This document shows positions 28,595-38,797 of a stretch of DNA of 64,000 bases, one piece after another (position 1 is the stretch's first letter; each line of letters opens with the position of its first letter). The position numbers and the translations under genes were made by a program. Under the pieces are notes generated by a model. The model was given only the letters and a program-made list of their open reading frames with translations, did no database searches and was not told the origin of the DNA. Source of the DNA: Primorskyibacter flagellatus (GTDB taxonomy: Bacteria > Pseudomonadota > Alphaproteobacteria > Rhodobacterales > Rhodobacteraceae); assembly GCF_900176485.1 (NCBI RefSeq), contig NZ_FWYD01000006.1:62001-126000 (forward strand). Reading direction: 5' to 3'.

Positions 28595-30511
28595 TTGGGC
28601 AATCTGCGCAACATCGCCTTCTGGGTGGTTCTGTTCCTGCTTATCCTTGCACTGTTCAATCTGTTCTCGGGTGGCGGCAACACGCTCCAGAGCCGCGAGA
28701 TCAGCTATTCCGACTTTGTGGAGTCGGTCGAATCCAAAACGGTCTCTTCGGCCACGCTGGACGGTGAGCAGATCCGCTTTCGCGGAAATGACGGCAACGA
28801 TTACGTGACCATCAAACCCGAAGATGCCGCAGCGACAGAATTGCTGATGAACAATGGTGTGACGATCCGGGCCGAAAGCCAGGAACAGTCCGGTTTCCAG
28901 ACCTTCATCCTGTCACTACTGCCCTTCCTTCTGCTGATCGGCGTGTGGATCTACTTCATGAACCGCATGCAGGGCGGCGGCAAAGGCGGGGCGATGGGCT
29001 TTGGCAAGTCGCGCGCCAAGCTGCTAACCGAAAAGCATGGCCGGGTGACGTTTGACGATGTCGCGGGCATTGACGAGGCCAAGGAAGAGCTGGAAGAGAT
29101 TGTCGAATTCCTGCGCAATCCGCAGAAATTCAGCCGTCTTGGTGGCAAGATCCCCAAAGGCGCGCTGCTTGTTGGCCCACCGGGGACGGGTAAAACCCTG
29201 CTGGCCCGCGCGATCGCGGGCGAGGCGGGTGTGCCGTTCTTCACCATTTCAGGCTCTGATTTTGTCGAGATGTTCGTCGGTGTTGGTGCGTCGCGTGTCC
29301 GGGATATGTTCGAGCAGGCCAAGAAGAACGCGCCCTGTATCGTTTTTATCGACGAGATCGACGCCGTGGGCCGAAACCGTGGTGCCGGCCATGGCGGTGG
29401 CAACGACGAGCGTGAACAGACGTTGAACCAGCTTCTGGTCGAAATGGACGGCTTTGAGACCAATGAGGGCGTGATCATCCTTGCCGCGACCAACCGTCGC
29501 GATGTTCTGGATCCCGCACTTCTGCGGCCGGGACGTTTTGACCGGCAGGTGACGGTCCCCAACCCAGACATCAAGGGCCGCGAAAAGATCCTGGCCGTTC
29601 ATGCGCGCAAGACGCCTTTGGGGCCGGATGTGGACCTGCGCATCATCGCGCGTGGTTCGCCGGGCTTCTCCGGCGCGGATCTGGCCAATCTGGTGAACGA
29701 AGCGGCCCTGATGGCGGCCCGCGTCGGCAGACGTTTCGTGACGATGGAAGATTTCGAGAATGCCAAGGACAAGGTGATGATGGGCGCTGAACGGCGTTCC
29801 ATGGTCCTGACGCCCGAGCAGAAGGAAAAGACCGCTTATCACGAGGCCGGTCATGCCATCGTCGGTATCAGCCTTCCGCAATGTGATCCGGTCTACAAGG
29901 CAACGATCATCCCGCGCGGCGGGGCGCTGGGGATGGTGGTCAGCCTGCCAGAAATTGACCGGCTGAACTGGCACAAATCCGAATGCGAGGAAAAGCTCGC
30001 GATGACGATGGCCGGCAAGGCCGCGGAAATCATCAAATACGGTGAAGGCAACGTGTCGAACGGCCCGGCCGGCGACATTCAGCAAGCCTCGGCCTTGGCG
30101 CGCGCGATGGTGTTGCGTTGGGGAATGTCCGACAAGATCGGCAATATCGACTATTCCGAAGCGCACGAGGGCTATAGCGGCAATACCGCTGGCCTGTCGG
30201 TGTCGGCCAACACCAAGGAGTTGATCGAGGAAGAGGTCAAGCGCTTCATCGGAGAGGCCTACGATTGTGCCTACAAAATCCTGACCGACAAAAAAGAAGA
30301 ATGGGACCGTCTGGCGCAAGGGCTCTTGGAATACGAAACCCTGACCGGTGACGAAATCAAACGCGTCATTCGGGGCGAGCCTCCGCAATCGAACGATGAT
30401 GACAGCGGAACGCCCGAGGCAGAAGACAAGCCAAGCGTCACAGCGATTCCCAAGACTAAGGCCAAGGCCAAACCTGACGATTCGGGGCTGGAACCCGAGC
30501 CCACCGCATGA
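28595..30511 (+). CDS. ftsH: ATP-dependent zinc metalloprotease FtsH
   Basis: 638 residues. No ATG fits the conserved N-terminus, so the start is TTG 28595, behind GGGAGAAG. Two membrane helices (about 7-23 and 104-122) flank a short periplasmic domain. The AAA domain has Walker A GPPGTGKT at 194-201 and Walker B VFIDEID, and the protease has H416-E417-A-G-H420. It degrades misfolded membrane proteins and short-lived regulators. A polar tail rich in Pro/Lys/Asp closes the protein. The frame upstream of the TTG overlaps tilS and is not used. Confidence 0.97.
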   Translation: MGNLRNIAFWVVLFLLILALFNLFSGGGNTLQSREISYSDFVESVESKTVSSATLDGEQIRFRGNDGNDYVTIKPEDAAATELLMNNGVTIRAESQEQSGFQTFILSLLPFLLLIGVWIYFMNRMQGGGKGGAMGFGKSRAKLLTEKHGRVTFDDVAGIDEAKEELEEIVEFLRNPQKFSRLGGKIPKGALLVGPPGTGKTLLARAIAGEAGVPFFTISGSDFVEMFVGVGASRVRDMFEQAKKNAPCIVFIDEIDAVGRNRGAGHGGGNDEREQTLNQLLVEMDGFETNEGVIILAATNRRDVLDPALLRPGRFDRQVTVPNPDIKGREKILAVHARKTPLGPDVDLRIIARGSPGFSGADLANLVNEAALMAARVGRRFVTMEDFENAKDKVMMGAERRSMVLTPEQKEKTAYHEAGHAIVGISLPQCDPVYKATIIPRGGALGMVVSLPEIDRLNWHKSECEEKLAMTMAGKAAEIIKYGEGNVSNGPAGDIQQASALARAMVLRWGMSDKIGNIDYSEAHEGYSGNTAGLSVSANTKELIEEEVKRFIGEAYDCAYKILTDKKEEWDRLAQGLLEYETLTGDEIKRVIRGEPPQSNDDDSGTPEAEDKPSVTAIPKTKAKAKPDDSGLEPEPTA

Positions 30512-31296
30512 GCGCATCCGCGCATACCGATTGGAACCCCGGGGCCTATGCAAGGTTCCGGGGTTTGCGTTTGCGCCCGGCGCTGGATCTGCTGAAGGCC
30601 GTGCCGTCTTTGCCATCTGGCGGGGTGGTTGATCTTGGATGTGGCAACGGCGCAGTGGGACAGGCACTTGCAACACTTGGTCGGCCTCTCATCGGCGTCG
30701 ACAGTTCCGACAAGATGCTGGAAGAGGCCCGCAAGACCGAGACCTATGCAGAATTGCTCAAGACGGATATTGCCGGTTGGGTGCCCGCCGGCGCGCCGGC
30801 GCTGATCTTTTCCAATGCCGCCCTGCAATGGCTGCCAGATCATTCGCACCTTTTGCCCCGACTTGCGGGGCTGCTCGCGCCGGGCGGAACACTTGCAATT
30901 CAGGTGCCGCATCAGAACAATGCGCCGTCGCACCGGGTCTGGCGGTCGTTGATGGATGAACATTTTCCCGGCCGGGTAGACTGGCAGGCTGGTCCATCTG
31001 TAATGTTGCCGGCCGAGTATTTCCACTTGCTGTCGCCGCTGGGGGCGTTTGATATGTGGGAGACCGATTACTATCAGGTGCTTGCCGCCGAAAAAGATGC
31101 CCATCCGGTGCGCAAGTTTACCGAGAGCACATATGCCCGCCCGTTGCTGGACCGGCTCGCGCCGTCCGAAGCCGACCGGCTGATCGCCTTCTACGAAACG
31201 GTCATGGAAAAGGCTTATCCGCGCGGTGGCGACGGGCAAGTGCTGTTCCCGATGCGACGGCTGTTTCTGCTGTTGACACGGCCTGCCTCTGCCTGA
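30508..31296 (+). CDS. SAM-dependent methyltransferase, trans-aconitate 2-methyltransferase type
   Basis: 262 residues, overlapping the ftsH stop by four bases. The opening [21 protein letters not shown] (given here as an N-terminal pattern near residues 9-29) and the SAM motif [12 protein letters not shown] (about 41-52), followed by [11 protein letters not shown], are features of Tam. That enzyme methylates trans-aconitate, an aconitase inhibitor. Substrate is inferred from family resemblance only. Confidence 0.8.
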   Translation: MSASAHTDWNPGAYARFRGLRLRPALDLLKAVPSLPSGGVVDLGCGNGAVGQALATLGRPLIGVDSSDKMLEEARKTETYAELLKTDIAGWVPAGAPALIFSNAALQWLPDHSHLLPRLAGLLAPGGTLAIQVPHQNNAPSHRVWRSLMDEHFPGRVDWQAGPSVMLPAEYFHLLSPLGAFDMWETDYYQVLAAEKDAHPVRKFTESTYARPLLDRLAPSEADRLIAFYETVMEKAYPRGGDGQVLFPMRRLFLLLTRPASA

Positions 31297-31595
31297 CGGC
31301 GGATCGCATCAGTCGTCTTCTGGCCGCAATGTGTTTCAATGCGAAGGCAAAATCGTCATCGGGGGCAGGTGGGGCTGTATATCTTGCACCTGTCGTCTTG
31401 GATGCATCTCGATGAGGTTCAAGAGAGCTTTATAGATTGAACCCGCCAGAGCCGCTGGCCGCGTAACGTTTGCTGGTCATTTGTGACTTGCGCCCTGACG
31501 GCCGGCTATGCCGGGCGATGATGATCGCGCGTATTCTGCCCAATCCGGTGTCGTGCGACTGGCGACCTGAAGCAGACGTATAACGGGTCACATGC
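31297..31595. other. Intergenic region, nothing recognised
   Basis: 299 bases between convergent genes. No supported gene, and only a short GC-rich inverted repeat (GCCGGC region near 31500-31515) without a T tract. Confidence 0.4.
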
Positions 31596-32012
31596 TCAGG
31601 TGGGGGCGGGCACCATGGTGCCTTGGGCGATCGCGATCAGCGTCTCGATCTCGCCGGTTCGGGCGCTGACCTCTGCTGTCACCACGACCAGACGCCTACC
31701 GTTGCGAATGATCTTTCCGCGGGCGATCAGTTCGTCCCCTTTGGCGGGGCCAAGGAAGTTGATCTTCATCTCGGCGGTCACGACTTCCTGATCCGGCGGC
31801 AGCATCGACAGGGCAGAATAGCCCGCAGCGCTGTCGCCCAGCGAAAACACCAGCCCTCCGTGACCGAACCCCGCTTGCTGAAGCGCCAGCGGGAGGATTG
31901 GCGCGCGGATAGTAACGGCACCTTGCGTGACGGATGCCAGCGATGCGCCGAACGTGGCCATCAGGCTTTGCCGGGCAAAGCTGTCGTGAATGCGCTGTGT
32001 GATCTGATCCAT
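31596..32012 (-). CDS. PaaI-type hot-dog thioesterase
   Basis: 138 residues from ATG 32012; an upstream TTG at 32048 is a weaker alternative. The hot-dog core includes QAGFGHGGLVFSLGDSAAGY, with the glycine-rich segment and acidic residue of PaaI-like acyl-CoA thioesterases, followed by TAEMKINFLGPAKGDEL. Members hydrolyse (hydroxy)phenylacetyl-CoA and related thioesters. No paa genes are adjacent, so the substrate is open. Confidence 0.8.
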   Translation of the reverse strand: MDQITQRIHDSFARQSLMATFGASLASVTQGAVTIRAPILPLALQQAGFGHGGLVFSLGDSAAGYSALSMLPPDQEVVTAEMKINFLGPAKGDELIARGKIIRNGRRLVVVTAEVSARTGEIETLIAIAQGTMVPAPT

Positions 32013-32095
32013 GTCGCGGATGAAGCCATGTCGCGCGGCCTTTGGCAATGGGCGTTATGGTTGCCGCGTTGACGGGACCCATAGAGAGGATCTGC

Positions 32096-32755
32096 CTAGC
32101 GCGGCATCGGGATACGCCGCAGGGTCGGACCTGTCAGTATCGCCTGCGCTTCTGGTCCCATCATTGTGGTCAGAGGCGCGCGGTCGCACCGCAGCCCGCC
32201 GGTATAGGTGCCATAGGCGGGCAGGATCAAACGTCGGGTATCAGACAGAAAACACGGGCGCGACAGGCTCCGCGAACGCGTACGGATCAACGCCTTGGGG
32301 TGATAATGGCCCGAGACTTCGGCAGTGCTCTCACTGCATATGTGACGAAAGGTCAGCGGGCCAATCCTTACCTCGCTTTGATGACTGCCGCCAAGCCCGA
32401 CAGGGCCGGGATCGTGATTGCCTTCGATCCAGAGCCATTCACGCCCGGCCTGAAGACGGGCGATATGCAGGCAGGCATCCTCTGACAACCGTTGCGCGGC
32501 GTCTGCATCGTCGAAGCTGTCACCGAGGCAGATCACCATCCGCGCGCGCGTGAATTGCAGGTCGCGGTCCAGACGTTGCAGCGTGTCTGCAACCTCGTAG
32601 GGTGGCAGTTCCATCCCGCCGCTACGGGCGGCGCGTGCGGATTTCCCCAAATGAAGGTCCGAGACACAGAGCACCCCCCGCGTCTGCCACCAAAGCGCGC
32701 CGGACCCGAGCGCCCGCAGGTCAGCACCCGCAAAGTGAAACGGTAGCGTGTTCAT
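32096..32755 (-). CDS. pdeM: Ligase-associated DNA damage response endonuclease PdeM
   Basis: 219 residues from ATG 32755. Calcineurin-like phosphoesterase motifs are visible: CVSDLHLGKSARAA near 29-42, LGDSFDDADA, the EGNHD motif and GHYHP. This set is diagnostic of PdeM, normally encoded with a Lhr-like helicase, an ATP-dependent DNA ligase and a metallo-beta-lactamase exonuclease in a repair module. Here only the helicase accompanies it, 127 bases upstream. A perfect GTTC-N7-GTTC SOS-type box overlaps its start codon. Confidence 0.9.
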   Translation of the reverse strand: MNTLPFHFAGADLRALGSGALWWQTRGVLCVSDLHLGKSARAARSGGMELPPYEVADTLQRLDRDLQFTRARMVICLGDSFDDADAAQRLSEDACLHIARLQAGREWLWIEGNHDPGPVGLGGSHQSEVRIGPLTFRHICSESTAEVSGHYHPKALIRTRSRSLSRPCFLSDTRRLILPAYGTYTGGLRCDRAPLTTMMGPEAQAILTGPTLRRIPMPR

Positions 32756-32764
32756 GGCTTGTTC
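32750..32764 (-). promoter_or_regulatory. Candidate LexA (SOS) box overlapping the pdeM start
   Basis: The plus-strand sequence GTTC-ATGGCTT-GTTC is a perfect match to the alphaproteobacterial SOS consensus (GAAC-N7-GAAC when read with the gene). It spans the pdeM start codon, so a repressor here would sit at or just past a transcription start. About two perfect matches are expected by chance in 64 kb counting both strands, so location is the main support. Confidence 0.4.
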
Positions 32765-32882
32765 TTGCATTTGGACCGCTTGGGGGCAAGAGTCGGATGT
32801 ATGGGGACCGGCCTCCTTGTGCAAACGGTTCGCTGTCTCAAATCCAGCTCAGTCCAAAGATCTGTCCTTGCCGATAAAATGT

Positions 32883-35315
32883 TCAGTCGGCACCAATGTC
32901 TATTTGCGCCAGACCGCTTTCATCCATCAGCCGCTGCGCCTCTTCCGCCAGCAGGCGTTCGTCGGCATCGCCCGCGACGGGCACTCTGCCGACCTCAAGG
33001 AACAGCGGCGCGGCCAGCGGCGTGACGCGTGACAGGCGCAGCGTGTCGATCCGGCCGCCGACCCGGTCCAGCATCTCGCGGATGCGGCTGAAATCGACCA
33101 GCCCGCGCAAAGCCTCTTCGCGGGTGATGCGCATCAGCAGGTGATCGGGGTCGTATTTCAGCAATGTGTCATACAGGATATCCGAGGACATTGTCGCCTG
33201 CCGTCCGGTCTTGCGCTGCCCGGCGAAGTTGCGCTCTATCAGCCCGGCAATGGTGGCAGAGGCGCGAAAGGTGCGTTTCATCACCGCATTGCCCGCCAGC
33301 CAGCCTTCCAGCCCGTCCTCCAGCGCGGCCGGGTCGAACAGCGGCACCGGGTCCAGAACGGCGTCCAGCCCCCAGATCAGCGTCGCGTAATCGGTCGCGA
33401 CAAAGCCAAGCGGTGCCAGACCCATCTCCTCCATCCGTTTCGTCAGCAACAGGCCCAGGGTCTGCTGCGCGTTGCGCCCGGCAAAGCCATAGACGCACAG
33501 ATGTTCGCGCCCATCATGGGGGAAGCTTTCTATCAGCAATCGGCCGGGCTGCGGCAGGCGGCTGACTTCGCGTTGCAGGCCCAGCAACTGCGCAGTGTGA
33601 TCGGGCAGGTCCGGCCAGTCGTCCTGTTGAAACATTCGCAGAATGCGCTGGCTCAACTGCGTGGATGTGGCGAATTTCGTGCCCATGAAATTGGCGATCT
33701 TGGGCTTGCGACCGGGATCGCGCGTGACCTCTACGGTCATGTCGCGCAGGCCCTCGTAGCGCACGATCTTGCCGCCAATCAGGAACGTGTCGCCCTGGCT
33801 AAGCGACGCGGCAAAGCTCTCCTCGATTTCGCCCAGGGGCTTGCCGCCGCGACCGCGAAACCGTACCTTGAGCGTGTCCGTATCCTGTATCGTGCCGATA
33901 TTCATGCGGATCCGCTGCGCGCTGCGCGGGTCGCGCAATTGCCACAGACCATCGGCGCGCTGCATCAAGCGTTGCCACTTGTCATAGGCGCGCAAGGCAT
34001 AGCCACCGGTGGCGCAGAAATCGAGGCAGTCGTCAAACGCGGCTCGGGTCAGCGTCGCATAGGCCCCGGCGCTGGTCATTTCAGCATAGAGCGCATCCGC
34101 ATTGATCGGCCCAGAACAGGCCGCGATCAGGATATGCTGGCACAGGACGTCGCGGGGGCCGGGGCCTCGGGTCTCGCCGTCCAGATCATGTTCCTTCGCG
34201 GCCTCAAGGGCGGCCACGCATTCCACGACCTCGAACCGGTTGGCGGGCACAAGCAGCGCCTTTGACGGCGCGTTGTAGCGATGATTGGCGCGCCCGATGC
34301 GCTGCACCAGCCGTTTCACGTTTTTCGGCGCACCGACCTGAATGACCAGATCCACATCGCCCCAGTCGATGCCCAGGTCTAGTGATCCGGTGCAGACGAT
34401 GGCGCGCAAGTCGCCGCGCACCATCGCGGCCTCGACGCGTTCGCGTTGGGTGCGATCGAGAGAACCGTGGTGAATGCCGATCGGCAGGCCCTCGTCATTC
34501 GCAAGCCACAAGTTGTGAAAGAATATCTCGGCCTGCGCGCGGGTGTTGTGAAAGATCAGCGTGGTCCTGTGCTGGCGGACCTGTTCCAGAACGGCGGGTA
34601 TGGCATAGGCAGCCCCGCCGCCGGACCATGGAGGGGCCGCGTCGGTGGTCAGCATCGCGATGTCCGGATCGGGGCCGGGATCGGCGAGGATGATCTCGCA
34701 GGGGTCGGGATGGCGCGCCAGAAGCCGGGCAATGGCTTGCGGGTCTTCGACCGTCGCGGACAGACCGACGCGGCGCATATCCGGGCAAAGCGTCTGCAAC
34801 CGGGCCAGCGCCAGCATAAGTTGATCGCCGCGTTTGCTTTCGGCCAGTGCGTGAATTTCGTCCACGATGACGCGTTGCAGCCCGGCGAACATGCGCGGCG
34901 CGTCCTCGTAAGAGGTCAGCAGCGCAAGGCTTTCGGGCGTGGTCAGCAGGATATGCGGCGGATCGGCACGCTGGCGTTTCTTTTGCGTGGCGGTGGTGTC
35001 GCCGGTGCGGTCCTCGATGCGGATGGCCATGCCTGCCTCGTCCACCGGGGTGCGCAGGTTGCGCCGGATATCGGCCGCCAGCGCCTTGAGCGGGCTGACG
35101 TAAAGCGTGTGCAGGCCCGGCGCGGGGTCGGCACCAAGCTCTGCCAGCGTTGGCAGGAACCCAGCCAGCGTCTTGCCGCCACCGGTGGGCGCGATCAACA
35201 GCAGCGCCGGGGCGTTGGCCCTGTCCAGCATTGCCTGCTGGTGCGGGTGGATCTGCCAGCCGCGCGTGTCGAACCAGCGCTGAAGAGGGACAGGAAGCGA
35301 TGTCATCCTTGGCAT
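32883..35315 (-). CDS. Ligase-associated DNA damage response DEXH-box helicase (Lhr-like)
   Basis: 810 residues from ATG 35315; ATG 35306 is an alternative. Superfamily 2 motifs appear in order: a Q-like HPHQQAML, Walker A APTGGGKT, TTPESLALL, the DEIH box (VDEIHALAESKRG) and later RIGRANH (motif VI). A long C-terminal region follows, as in Lhr helicases. The pairing with PdeM identifies it as the helicase of the ligase-associated repair module. The ligase and exonuclease partners are not in this window. Confidence 0.92.
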   Translation of the reverse strand: MPRMTSLPVPLQRWFDTRGWQIHPHQQAMLDRANAPALLLIAPTGGGKTLAGFLPTLAELGADPAPGLHTLYVSPLKALAADIRRNLRTPVDEAGMAIRIEDRTGDTTATQKKRQRADPPHILLTTPESLALLTSYEDAPRMFAGLQRVIVDEIHALAESKRGDQLMLALARLQTLCPDMRRVGLSATVEDPQAIARLLARHPDPCEIILADPGPDPDIAMLTTDAAPPWSGGGAAYAIPAVLEQVRQHRTTLIFHNTRAQAEIFFHNLWLANDEGLPIGIHHGSLDRTQRERVEAAMVRGDLRAIVCTGSLDLGIDWGDVDLVIQVGAPKNVKRLVQRIGRANHRYNAPSKALLVPANRFEVVECVAALEAAKEHDLDGETRGPGPRDVLCQHILIAACSGPINADALYAEMTSAGAYATLTRAAFDDCLDFCATGGYALRAYDKWQRLMQRADGLWQLRDPRSAQRIRMNIGTIQDTDTLKVRFRGRGGKPLGEIEESFAASLSQGDTFLIGGKIVRYEGLRDMTVEVTRDPGRKPKIANFMGTKFATSTQLSQRILRMFQQDDWPDLPDHTAQLLGLQREVSRLPQPGRLLIESFPHDGREHLCVYGFAGRNAQQTLGLLLTKRMEEMGLAPLGFVATDYATLIWGLDAVLDPVPLFDPAALEDGLEGWLAGNAVMKRTFRASATIAGLIERNFAGQRKTGRQATMSSDILYDTLLKYDPDHLLMRITREEALRGLVDFSRIREMLDRVGGRIDTLRLSRVTPLAAPLFLEVGRVPVAGDADERLLAEEAQRLMDESGLAQIDIGAD

Positions 35316-35519
35316 GTAGTCCCGTGCGCGCCGATTGTCAGCCTTGGCTGTGGCCGTCCCAGTATACGGGTCCACAAGAAGCGGGAAGTGAAGCTTGAAC
35401 TGCCCGTGTCTTGGGCCATTGGCATTGGTGCCGGTGGCCCTGTCCCGATGCGTCGGCCAAGTGCTTTCGTACCGAAAGCGCGCTGTTGGAGGAAATCTCG
35501 CGTTGGCGCGGTTGAGATG

Positions 35520-36596
35520 TCAGCGGAACCGGGCAGGTGACAGGGCCGCCACCGTGGTCGCGTCGAGCACAGGCGGGGTTCCGTTTAGCAACTGTGCCAC
35601 CAGATCGGCGACTGCGGCGCAGGTCTGAAAGCCGTAGCCCCCCTGACCGGCGACCCAGATGAACTCCGGCTCCGCCGGATCTGCCCCGACCACCAGCGCG
35701 TGGTCGGGGGCAAAGCTGCGAAGCCCGGCCCAGTTGGACAACACGCGGGTCACGGGTGCCGTCACCATTTCCTCGTAGCGGGCAAGCCCTTCGGCCAGTA
35801 CCATATCGTCGGCCCATGCGTCATGCGGCTCCATCGGGTCTGCCTCGGACGGCGAGACCAGCAACGCGCCCGCATCGGGTTTGGCATACCAGCGGTCGTC
35901 AACAGCGGCGAAAAAGGGCCAATCCTGCACATCGTGGCCCCCCGGTGCAGGCAGACGCGCCATGGACCGCCGATAGGGCTGGATGCCCAGGGGCACGATC
36001 CCGGCCAGAGCGGCGATCTGATCGGCCCAGGCACCCGCCGCGTTCACCAGATGCGTACCCGTCCACTCGCGCGCGCCGTCAGAGACGCGCCAGCGGCCAT
36101 TCTTGCGACTGATCGCAGAGATACGGGCGCGGGTTACAACCTCGGCACCATTGCCGCGTGCTTCGCGCAGGAAATTCTGCAACAGCAGATCGGTGTCGAG
36201 GTCAAAGACATCCGGACGCCAGGCGGCGCGCGTGGCAGTTGCCGGGTTGAGAATGGGCACTTTTGCGCGGGCATCTGTGGCCGAGATTTCGGTCAGCCCG
36301 AAATCCACCGCCTGTGCGGAAAAACTGTCGGCCTCATCCGGCCCTCCGACCAGCAACTGTCCACGCGGCGACAGAACGCCACCGTTTGCATTGTGCAGAT
36401 GGTCGGCACTGGCCCGATTGAGGGCGCGCACCACGTCGTTGCCATAGTTTTCCAGAAAGGCTGCCGCTGAACGTCCGCTGGCGTGATAGCTCAACGCATC
36501 CTCGGCCTCTAACAGGGTGACGCTGCCCAATTCGGACAGACGCGCCGCAGCAGACACCCCGGCAATGCCGCCGCCGATAATCAGAAAGTCGGTCAC
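35520..36596 (-). CDS. FAD-dependent oxidoreductase, D-amino acid oxidase/glycine oxidase type
   Basis: 358 residues. The FAD-binding Rossmann motif is FLIIGGGIAGVSAAARL (4-20), followed by an acidic residue at the end of strand 2 (LLEAED). The C-terminal motif VWVAGQGGYGFQTCAAVADL matches the DAO family, which oxidises amines and amino acids such as glycine, sarcosine or D-amino acids. The ATG overlaps the stop of the aldo/keto reductase gene upstream, so the two are co-translated. Confidence 0.85.
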   Translation of the reverse strand: MTDFLIIGGGIAGVSAAARLSELGSVTLLEAEDALSYHASGRSAAAFLENYGNDVVRALNRASADHLHNANGGVLSPRGQLLVGGPDEADSFSAQAVDFGLTEISATDARAKVPILNPATATRAAWRPDVFDLDTDLLLQNFLREARGNGAEVVTRARISAISRKNGRWRVSDGAREWTGTHLVNAAGAWADQIAALAGIVPLGIQPYRRSMARLPAPGGHDVQDWPFFAAVDDRWYAKPDAGALLVSPSEADPMEPHDAWADDMVLAEGLARYEEMVTAPVTRVLSNWAGLRSFAPDHALVVGADPAEPEFIWVAGQGGYGFQTCAAVADLVAQLLNGTPPVLDATTVAALSPARFR

Positions 36597-37528
36597 GCTT
36601 CCTCCAGCCGGTCAGTGGCGGGGGGCGGTGCAGGATAAAGCGCCGAGATCCGGGCATAGAGCGCGTCGTCCATCTGTAGCTGCATGGCGTCCAGCGAGGG
36701 GGCCAACTGTTCCGGCGTCCGCGCTGACAGCAACGGCACCGGCCCGGACGGATGCCGCGCCACCCAGGCCGCCGCCAGCGTGGCCGGGTCCGTGCGCAGC
36801 TCTTCCGCCAGTTCAGCCAGTCCGGACGCGGCCTTGTGCATCGCGGCGGGGCCGTAACGCTTGGTATAGCGCGCATCGCTGTCAAGTCGCCCACTGTCGC
36901 CGCGCGCGTATTTGCCCGTCAGCAACCCACCGCCAAGCGGCGAATAGGTGGCCGCAAGAATGCCTTCGGAGGCGCACATCGGCAGGAGTTCAACCTCGGC
37001 CTGACGCTTGACCAGATTATACATTGGTTGCAGCACGTCGATGCGCAGATCGAACCCGGCGGCAACAGCCTGTGCTTTCATCACTTGCCACGCGGCGTAG
37101 TTGGACACGCCGATATAGCGGATCGCGCCGCGTTGTTTCAGTTGCGCAAGCGCGTCGAAGGTTTCCTCCAAGGGCGTGTCGTTATCCCAGCGATGCATGT
37201 AATAGATGTCGACCATATCCATGCCCAGCCGTTTCCTGCTGGTGTCGAAGCTGTTCAGGATGTTGTCCCGCGTGCCGCCGCCCGGAAAATTGGCCTTGGT
37301 CGCGATAATCAGCCGGTCGCGATCCGGTCCGGCAAACTTGCCCAACAGCTCTTCGGATCGGCCGTCTGTGTAGACATGGGCGGTGTCGAAATGCACGATC
37401 CCGGCCTCGCGGCAGGCCTCATACATGGCACGCGATTGCGTTTCGTCCGCGCGACCGCCCCATTGCATTGCGCCAAAGGCGAATTGCGGACCATGGGTGC
37501 CATCGGGGCTTGTGATATGCTGGGTCAT
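36593..37528 (-). CDS. Aldo/keto reductase
   Basis: 311 residues from ATG 37528. The active-site region FDTAHVYTDGRSEELLG contains the catalytic Asp and Tyr. The (alpha/beta)8 pattern continues with YYMHRWDNDTPLEET, and an NADPH-binding segment lies near the C-terminus. The family reduces carbonyls with NADPH; substrate is not evident. The stop overlaps the start of the FAD oxidoreductase gene by four bases. Confidence 0.88.
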   Translation of the reverse strand: MTQHITSPDGTHGPQFAFGAMQWGGRADETQSRAMYEACREAGIVHFDTAHVYTDGRSEELLGKFAGPDRDRLIIATKANFPGGGTRDNILNSFDTSRKRLGMDMVDIYYMHRWDNDTPLEETFDALAQLKQRGAIRYIGVSNYAAWQVMKAQAVAAGFDLRIDVLQPMYNLVKRQAEVELLPMCASEGILAATYSPLGGGLLTGKYARGDSGRLDSDARYTKRYGPAAMHKAASGLAELAEELRTDPATLAAAWVARHPSGPVPLLSARTPEQLAPSLDAMQLQMDDALYARISALYPAPPPATDRLEEA

Positions 37529-37687
37529 AGGGGGACGGTGGCACGGCGCGCAGGCAAAGAAAAGACCCGATCTAAGATGGATCAGGCCGCGCATTGTTCC
37601 AAAGCCGTTAGCAGAACGCCCAGACGTAAGCAGGCGCCCCAACCGGCAGGTCAGGACGCCTGAATACTGCGTATTGCGAAGGGTGGC

Positions 37688-38764
37688 TTAGTTCGGGATT
37701 TCTGCGGTCAGACCTTCAACATAGAAATCCATGCCCGCCAGCGTGCCATCATCGGCCACTTCGCCCTCTGCCAGCCAATCGCTGCCATCCTGCTTTTTCA
37801 GCGGTCCGGTGAAGGCATGGTATTCGCCCGAAGCCAGAGCCTCTTTCAGGGCCAGTGCTTCGGCTTTCACATCTGCTGGAACCGCGTCAGTGATCTCGCC
37901 GATGCCGACCATGCCCGCGCCGATACCGTCCCATGTGTCGGTGGATTCCCACGTTCCGTCCAGCACGGCCTGTACGCGGGCGATATAATAGGGGGCCCAG
38001 TCGTCGATGATCGACGAGACGCGCGGCATGGGTGCATATTCCGCCATGTCGGATGCCTGACCGAAGGTAATGACATTGCCCGCCTCCTGCGCGGCGGCTT
38101 GCGGTGCGGTGGAGTCGGTGTGTTGCAGCACCACGTCAGCCCCGTTTTCAATCAGCGCGCGGGCGGCGTCCGCCTCTTTTGCCGGGTCGAACCATGTGTA
38201 AAGCCAGATCACCGAAAACTCGACATCCGGGTTCACTTTCTTGGCGTGGATATAGGCAGAGTTGATGCCGCGAATAACCTCGGGGATCGGCACGGAGGCG
38301 ATGTAGCCGATCTTGTTGGTCTTGGTCATCTTGCCCGCAATATGGCCTTGAACCGCGCGGCCTTCATAAAAGCGCGCCGAGTAGGTCGACACGTTGTCAG
38401 CGCGTTTGTACCCGGTGGCATGTTCGAACTTCACATCCGGGAATTTCTGGGCCACCGCGATCGTCGGGTCCATGTAGCCGAAAGAGGTGGTAAAGATGAT
38501 GTCCGCCCCGGTCAGTGCCATCTGGGTGATTGCCCGTTCCGCATCCGCGGATTCCGGCACGTTTTCCTGGTAGATGGTTTTCACCTTGCCGTCGAAATGT
38601 GCCTCCATCTTCTGGCGGGCCTGATCGTGCTCGTAAGTCCAGCCGCCGTCACCCGGAGGGCCGATATAGATAAAACCGGCGGTGATCTCTTCGTCCTGCG
38701 CGAATGCGGTCGTAGCAAGGGCCAGCGCAAGCGCGGCTGAGGTCAGTAGAGTTCTTCTGTTCAT
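37688..38764 (-). CDS. BMP family ABC transporter substrate-binding protein
   Basis: 358 residues with a signal peptide (about 1-22, cleavage after AFA). The mature start (ITAGFIYIGPPGDGGWTYEHDQ) and the segment ITQMALTGADIIFTTSFGY match Bmp/PnrA-type periplasmic proteins, which bind purine nucleosides or bases. It is the last gene of the operon that runs down from xdhA, 33 bases after the permease. The nearby xanthine dehydrogenase suggests purine or nucleoside cargo. Confidence 0.9.
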   Translation of the reverse strand: MNRRTLLTSAALALALATTAFAQDEEITAGFIYIGPPGDGGWTYEHDQARQKMEAHFDGKVKTIYQENVPESADAERAITQMALTGADIIFTTSFGYMDPTIAVAQKFPDVKFEHATGYKRADNVSTYSARFYEGRAVQGHIAGKMTKTNKIGYIASVPIPEVIRGINSAYIHAKKVNPDVEFSVIWLYTWFDPAKEADAARALIENGADVVLQHTDSTAPQAAAQEAGNVITFGQASDMAEYAPMPRVSSIIDDWAPYYIARVQAVLDGTWESTDTWDGIGAGMVGIGEITDAVPADVKAEALALKEALASGEYHAFTGPLKKQDGSDWLAEGEVADDGTLAGMDFYVEGLTAEIPN

Positions 38765-38797
38765 GTAAGGTTTCCCCGTTGGTGGTAAATGCGACCT

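Noticed and set aside
31500-31520. Possible tRNA or terminator near 31.5 kb
   Set aside because: Only a short GC-rich inverted repeat, without T-loop sequence, acceptor pairing or T tract.
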